Shown one piece after another: positions 60,181-64,000 of a stretch of DNA of 64,000 nt. Below the pieces are notes generated by a model. The model was not told where the DNA came from. It saw only the letters and a list, made by a program, of their open reading frames with translations, and ran no database searches. Position 1 is the first letter of the stretch. Each line of letters begins with the position of its first letter. The stretch is from assembly GCF_963924675.1 (NCBI RefSeq), contig NC_089220.1, positions 116,390,697-116,454,696 of the forward strand. Reading direction: 5' to 3'. The position numbers and the translations under genes are program-made. Origin of the DNA: Phocoena phocoena (Eukaryota > Chordata > Mammalia > Artiodactyla > Phocoenidae).

Positions 60181-60234
60181 TCTAAAAGTCTCTGTTTTCA
60201 TTACTGAAAATTTCCCTTAAAATGATGCCAAATA

Positions 60235-60446
60235 GGGCTTCCCTGGTGGCGCAGCGGTTGGGAGTCCGCCTGCCGATGCAGGGGACGCGGGTTCGTGCCC
60301 CGGTCTGGGAAGATCCCACATGCCGCGGAGCGGCTGGGCCCGTGAGCCATGGCCGCTGAGCCTGCGCGTCCGGAGCCTGTGCTCCGCAACGGGAGAGGCC
60401 ACAACAGTGAGAGGCCCACATACCACAAAAAAAAAAAAAAAAAAAA
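60235..60446 (+). mobile_element. CHR SINE, compact young form
   Basis: Head gggcttccctggtggcgcag, CpG-rich body, pure poly(A) tail. Perfect duplication aatgatgccaaata. The least decayed CHR copy in the window. Confidence 0.95.
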
Positions 60447-60554
60447 TGATGCCAAATAGCCACAGAGTCGATTGTTCTGTGTTTTCTTAGATTCTGTATC
60501 TTTCTATTTGGCATCCATTGGTTAATTACATTAATTATATTTTCTTATTTTTTT

Positions 60555-61075
60555 GTATCCTTTATGCTCTGACATTTATGAGCCTTACAGACCCTGGGAA
60601 ATACTGCCCCTCCCAGGGCTAGTCAATTCTTACAGATAGCAAAGGGCTTGACCAAAGCGCACTTTTTACATACAAACCAACAAATCCAGAGTCTATATCC
60701 CACAACCAACTCCTTATCTAACTCTCACACACCAAGCAAGTATTTCTCCAGCCTTAAAGCATCCCAGGACCAGGTACTAGGCAACTGGAGAACACTTTAT
60801 GCCTCAGAGCCTGCCAGAATTATTCAAACTGGGCATTCCTAAGATGTTTGCCTTGTCCTGACTTGTCTTTTCCCTGGAAACAAAAATAAAGCCTCTGGCC
60901 TAGGCTTTTCTCTTGTTTCTGTCTTCTGCACCTGACCAAAACCTGGCACTTCCCCTGTGGCCCTGCATGGCATGCAGTGACCCCCTCTCTGGGACCCATG
61001 GGGGGAAAACACTTATTTCTTTCAAGCCTTATTCTTGATTCCTCCTGTGACCTCACCAACTTTACCATACTATAT
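60555..61075 (+). mobile_element. Possible old LTR
   Basis: 'gagccttacagaccctggg' and 'ctgcccctcccagggct' are followed 300 bp later by AATAAA (60885-60890), 'agcctctggcc' and a C/T-rich stretch, the order of an ERV1-class LTR. Ends and target duplication not resolved. Confidence 0.35.
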
Positions 61076-61084
61076 CCAGTATGT

Positions 61085-61225
61085 ACATTCTTAGAATAGG
61101 TAAGAAGAAATACCTCATTTTATAATTAAGAAAATGTGAACTGAGGGAGCTCATGTCACTTACTGAGGATCATATAGTAAATGAAGGAGCTGATGTTTGA
61201 ACTCAATTCTCATGGTTAGGTCTTG
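61085..61225 (-). repeat. MIR SINE
   Basis: 'cctcattttataattaagaaaatg', 'cttactgaggatcatatagta' and 'gctgatgtttgaactcaattct' in reverse MIR order. Confidence 0.75.
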
Positions 61226-61480
61226 GGAAAACCTTAAATTATGGTTTAGAGGTGCTTTTCACACCCTCCTTATAGCTCTAATTGGTATTTTTACCTCAGG
61301 GTCTTAAAAGCTACTGTACAGCCACTATTTTGAAAACTGATTCATCAATTGACAGTGCAGAGAAAGCAAATGGATGAGTTATGGCATCAAGTCAATTTAA
61401 ACACCTGATGATCACCGGGACAGAAAGAAGGAATATACAGTGCTGTGAAGATCTGGGAACATGAATCAGAATATTGTGTT

Positions 61481-61839
61481 CCCTAGTGGTGCAGTGGTTA
61501 AGAATCCACCTGCCAATGCAGGAGACACAGGTTTGATCCCTCGTCAGGGAAGATCCCACGTGCCGTGGAGTAACTAAGCCTGTGCGCCACAACTACTGAG
61601 CCTGTGCTCTAGAGCCCACGAGCCACAACTACTGACCCCACACACCACAACTACTGAAGCCCGCGTGCCTAGAGCCCGTGCTCTGCAACAAAAGAAGCCA
61701 CCACAATGAGAAGCCCGCGCACCACAACGAAGAGTAGCCCCTGCTCGCCGCAACTAGAGAAAGCCTGTGCGCAGCAACGAAGACCCAACACAGCCATAAA
61801 TAAATAAAGAAAGAAAAGAAAAAAACTTATTAAAAAAAA
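61481..61839 (+). mobile_element. CHR SINE, 5' end slightly truncated
   Basis: Starts at 'ccctagtggtgcagtggtta', lacking the first few bases; full body, A-rich tail. Duplication gaatattgtgttc. Confidence 0.92.
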
Positions 61840-61895
61840 GAATATTGTGTTCTTTTCTTATGTTAGATTTAAAAAGATCAAAAGGGAGATTTTAA

Positions 61896-62016
61896 GGGAA
61901 TTCCCTGGCAGTCCAGTGGTTAGGACTCTGAGCTTCCATTGCCAGAGGCCCGGGTTTGATCCCTGGTCGGGGAACTAAGATCCCATAAGCCACATGTGGC
62001 CAAAAAAAAGTGTCGA
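61896..62016 (+). mobile_element. tRNA-Glu SINE, short monomer
   Basis: Head gggaattccctggcagtcca to 'aagatcccataagcc'. Duplication gggagatttta. Confidence 0.87.
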
Positions 62017-62189
62017 GGGGGGGAGATTTTAAAAAGGACAAACGGGGTGCTTCTTCTGTTATGTGTATCAAGGGCATAATATTAGGAATCATGTTCACTG
62101 AAATCATATCCACATCAAGGACAGTGCTAAGGAATACTGTTCTTTTAAATAGTAAGACCCTGAGAAACTTGCTGTTTAAATCATATCGG

Positions 62190-62380
62190 GGAAAAAGAAG
62201 AATAAAGTTGGAGGAATTACACTTTCCAATTTCAACACTTACTACAAAACCACAATAATCAAAACAGTGTGGTGCTGTCATAAAGACAGGCATATAGGTC
62301 AATGGAATATAATTGAGAGTCCAGAAATAAGTCCATATATCTATAGTCAATTGATTTTCAACAAGGAATGGGGAGTGACT
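62190..62380 (+). repeat. Old L1 ORF2 fragment
   Basis: 'ttggaggaattacactttcc', 'ctacaaaaccacaataatcaa' and 'tcaatggaatataattgagagtcc'. Confidence 0.82.
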
Positions 62381-62637
62381 GCTTAATACAAGCAATGTAT
62401 CTAAAATATTTGTCGAACTATTATAACTAGTTTTATTTCCTCAATTTAATCAACCTGTATGATGTACTTCTTTTTACATTAAAGTTATTAATTGTGCACC
62501 AGTCTGAAACAGAAATTAATTTCAATGAATGAGGCTAATCATAATTGCAGCTGGTGGCAACTTTAGTAGAATACACTAACAGAAGAGATCTCACCAGTAT
62601 TCTTGGATACCCAAATGGGAAATCCAACAGTGAGTTA

Positions 62638-62683
62638 AATTTCCTGAGCTAAAAAAAAAAAAAAAAAAAAATTTCCTGAGCTA
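62638..62683 (+). mobile_element. Poly(A)-only insertion with duplicated flank
   Basis: The block aatttcctgagcta occurs on both sides of a run of about 20 A. Nothing else lies between the copies. Confidence 0.65.
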
Positions 62684-62855
62684 GCTAGTATTGAATCTAA
62701 AAAATGAGCTGTTTCTATATAAAAAGTTAGGTCTAGAATCAGGATGGTCAGAAAAATTAAAAATAGTTAAAAGAATTAAAAGGTAGATCAGTAGACCTAC
62801 TCATAGGCATGATCTCGATTGAAAAGTCTTGGAGTTGAGCTGTCCACTTCCATGA

Positions 62856-62930
62856 AGTCCCTGCCTCTGGACTACACTGCAGGGGGCGTGGGCTTGGTCC
62901 CTGGTTGGGGAACTAAGATCCCACATGCCA
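62856..62930 (+). mobile_element. Decayed tRNA-Glu SINE head
   Basis: 'aagtccctgcctctggacta' and 'ggcttggtccctggttggggaac' keep the SINE head pattern. Poorly preserved. Confidence 0.6.
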
Positions 62931-62934
62931 GCAA

Positions 62935-64000
62935 GACTGAATGACTTTGGTTAATTTATTTTAATAATAACAAAACTAGTAATACAATACAATGAGGAAA
63001 GTGGACTCTCTGTTGAGAATAATACACATCAATCTATAAAGCTTTCATCAGTCATTTATAGCATCAAATGTTTTTATGATTGTTCCCAATAGAAACAGGT
63101 ATTTAAACTTAGAAACAAAAATTGTTCATTAATTTGTGTACAGTTATTGTTTCAGTTGTTGTAGGTGAACATGAAAATGCCTATTCTCAAACTGTAAAAA
63201 GTACGTAGTCCGTGAAACATATTTATATTAATATCAAAACTGAACTTCTGATGCGTCAGATTTTAATTTCTTTTCATCATGGGTATGGAAAACAAAAGAA
63301 TTTTCTCACTATGTTGAATTAAATAAAATATGGAAATTAGCAACAACCTAAAAAACCTATTATTCCTCCTTTCATGAGAAGAAGCAAATCTCTGTGGTTC
63401 CCCAGTGACCATCTGGGAAACCTCAAAGTCAGTTTAGATAGGAAAGACTCTTGTTCTTTTTTAATTGTGGTAAAATATATATAACATGAAGTCTACCATT
63501 TTAGCCTTTTTAAAGGGTTCAATTAAATGGCGTTAAGTGCATTCACAATGTTTTATAACCATCAATCACTATCCCAAAGACTTAATATTTCATTATTTTG
63601 AATTTTGGAAAGGCAATCTCAAAAAAGTCGTTAGAACAGATTAGCCACAAGAGCAAGGAATAAGTTGTTATCTTGGTTACCTCATTAATCAGAATGATAA
63701 TAATGATATTTAAAATAAACATAATAAAAGTTTACATGATAATCATTAAGAATTTTAGTCCTTCCTGAAGTGAAGAATCCTTGTTGCTTTATTTTAAAAA
63801 ACCCTAGGAGCATAGTAAGAGGCAGCATAGAAACACACAAAAAAGGTAGATTTTTGAGAATTGAGAGTATGCACATAGGTGAGACAAAATAAAATTTTGT
63901 TGTCTGAGTAGAGTATGCAGAGGACAAAGATTATTATTTATTTCTTCATATCTAGAACAAACTGTATATTCCAGGCCATAATATTTCTTTAGCTATAAGT
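62935..64000. other. Intergenic right edge, AT-rich
   Basis: Apart from the L1M piece at 63460-63590, no element or gene recognised. No CYP1A1-like exon is seen. Confidence 0.4.
63460..63590 (-). repeat. Old L1 (L1M) 3'UTR fragment
   Basis: 'aattgtggtaaaatatatataac', 'ggcgttaagtgcattcaca'. Same class as 23311-23425. Confidence 0.8.

Noticed and set aside
55800..64000. CYP1A1, the expected upstream neighbour by human synteny
   Set aside because: No P450 heme-binding motif or CYP1A-like exon was recognised; the gene probably lies beyond the right edge.

Overview
This is vertebrate nuclear DNA from a mammal, almost certainly a cetacean. It carries one split protein-coding gene with GT-AG introns, a CpG-island promoter, MIR, L2, hAT and Tigger relics, many L1 pieces, and about two dozen copies of the tRNA-Glu-derived CHR SINE family (heads of the type 'cttccctggtggcgcagtgg'). 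Full-length CHR copies point to Cetacea within Cetartiodactyla. Three copies of a compact, less diverged form (28.8, 37.4 and 60.2 kb) suggest a toothed whale, but species cannot be fixed from this window.

Gene content. The only gene I can support is EDC3 (enhancer of mRNA decapping 3), on the minus strand. All six coding exons are present at 462-796, 3254-3471, 7123-7276, 20442-20777, 30019-30335 and 33263-33426. Every junction is GT-AG and in phase, and the joined CDS is 1524 nt (507 residues plus stop). The 3'UTR runs off the left edge. The 5' end is a CpG island near 48.0-48.7 kb holding the first, non-coding exon. A well-formed 51-nt candidate alternative 5'UTR exon lies at 47384-47434. 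EDC3 is a cytoplasmic P-body scaffold: an N-terminal LSm domain (decapping-enzyme contact), an FDF helix (DDX6 contact) and a C-terminal YjeF_N dimerisation domain.

Layout. 1-796: 3'UTR and last coding exon. 797-33262: introns 2-6, with L2 at 2.0, 5.5, 10.8 and 16.6 kb, SINEs throughout and old L1 tails at 26.8-28.6 and 30.5 kb. 33474-48.2 kb: the long first intron, packed with old L1 segments, an L2, hAT and Tigger relics and CHR SINEs. 48.0-48.7 kb: promoter. 48.7-64 kb: upstream intergenic DNA. It holds a dead, nearly complete L1 (about 49.5-55.8 kb) whose 5' region is split by a solo endogenous-retrovirus LTR, a long TTC/GAA tract (58.06-58.24 kb), a probable older ERV remnant (59.3-61.1 kb) and more SINEs. 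In human the next gene upstream of EDC3 is CYP1A1; no CYP1A1 exon was recognised here.

I found no new biological system. The items most worth a second look are the LTR-in-L1 nest, a close inverted SINE pair inside EDC3, the GAA/TTC tract, two poly(A)-only insertions flanked by target-site duplications, and the candidate 5'UTR exon.
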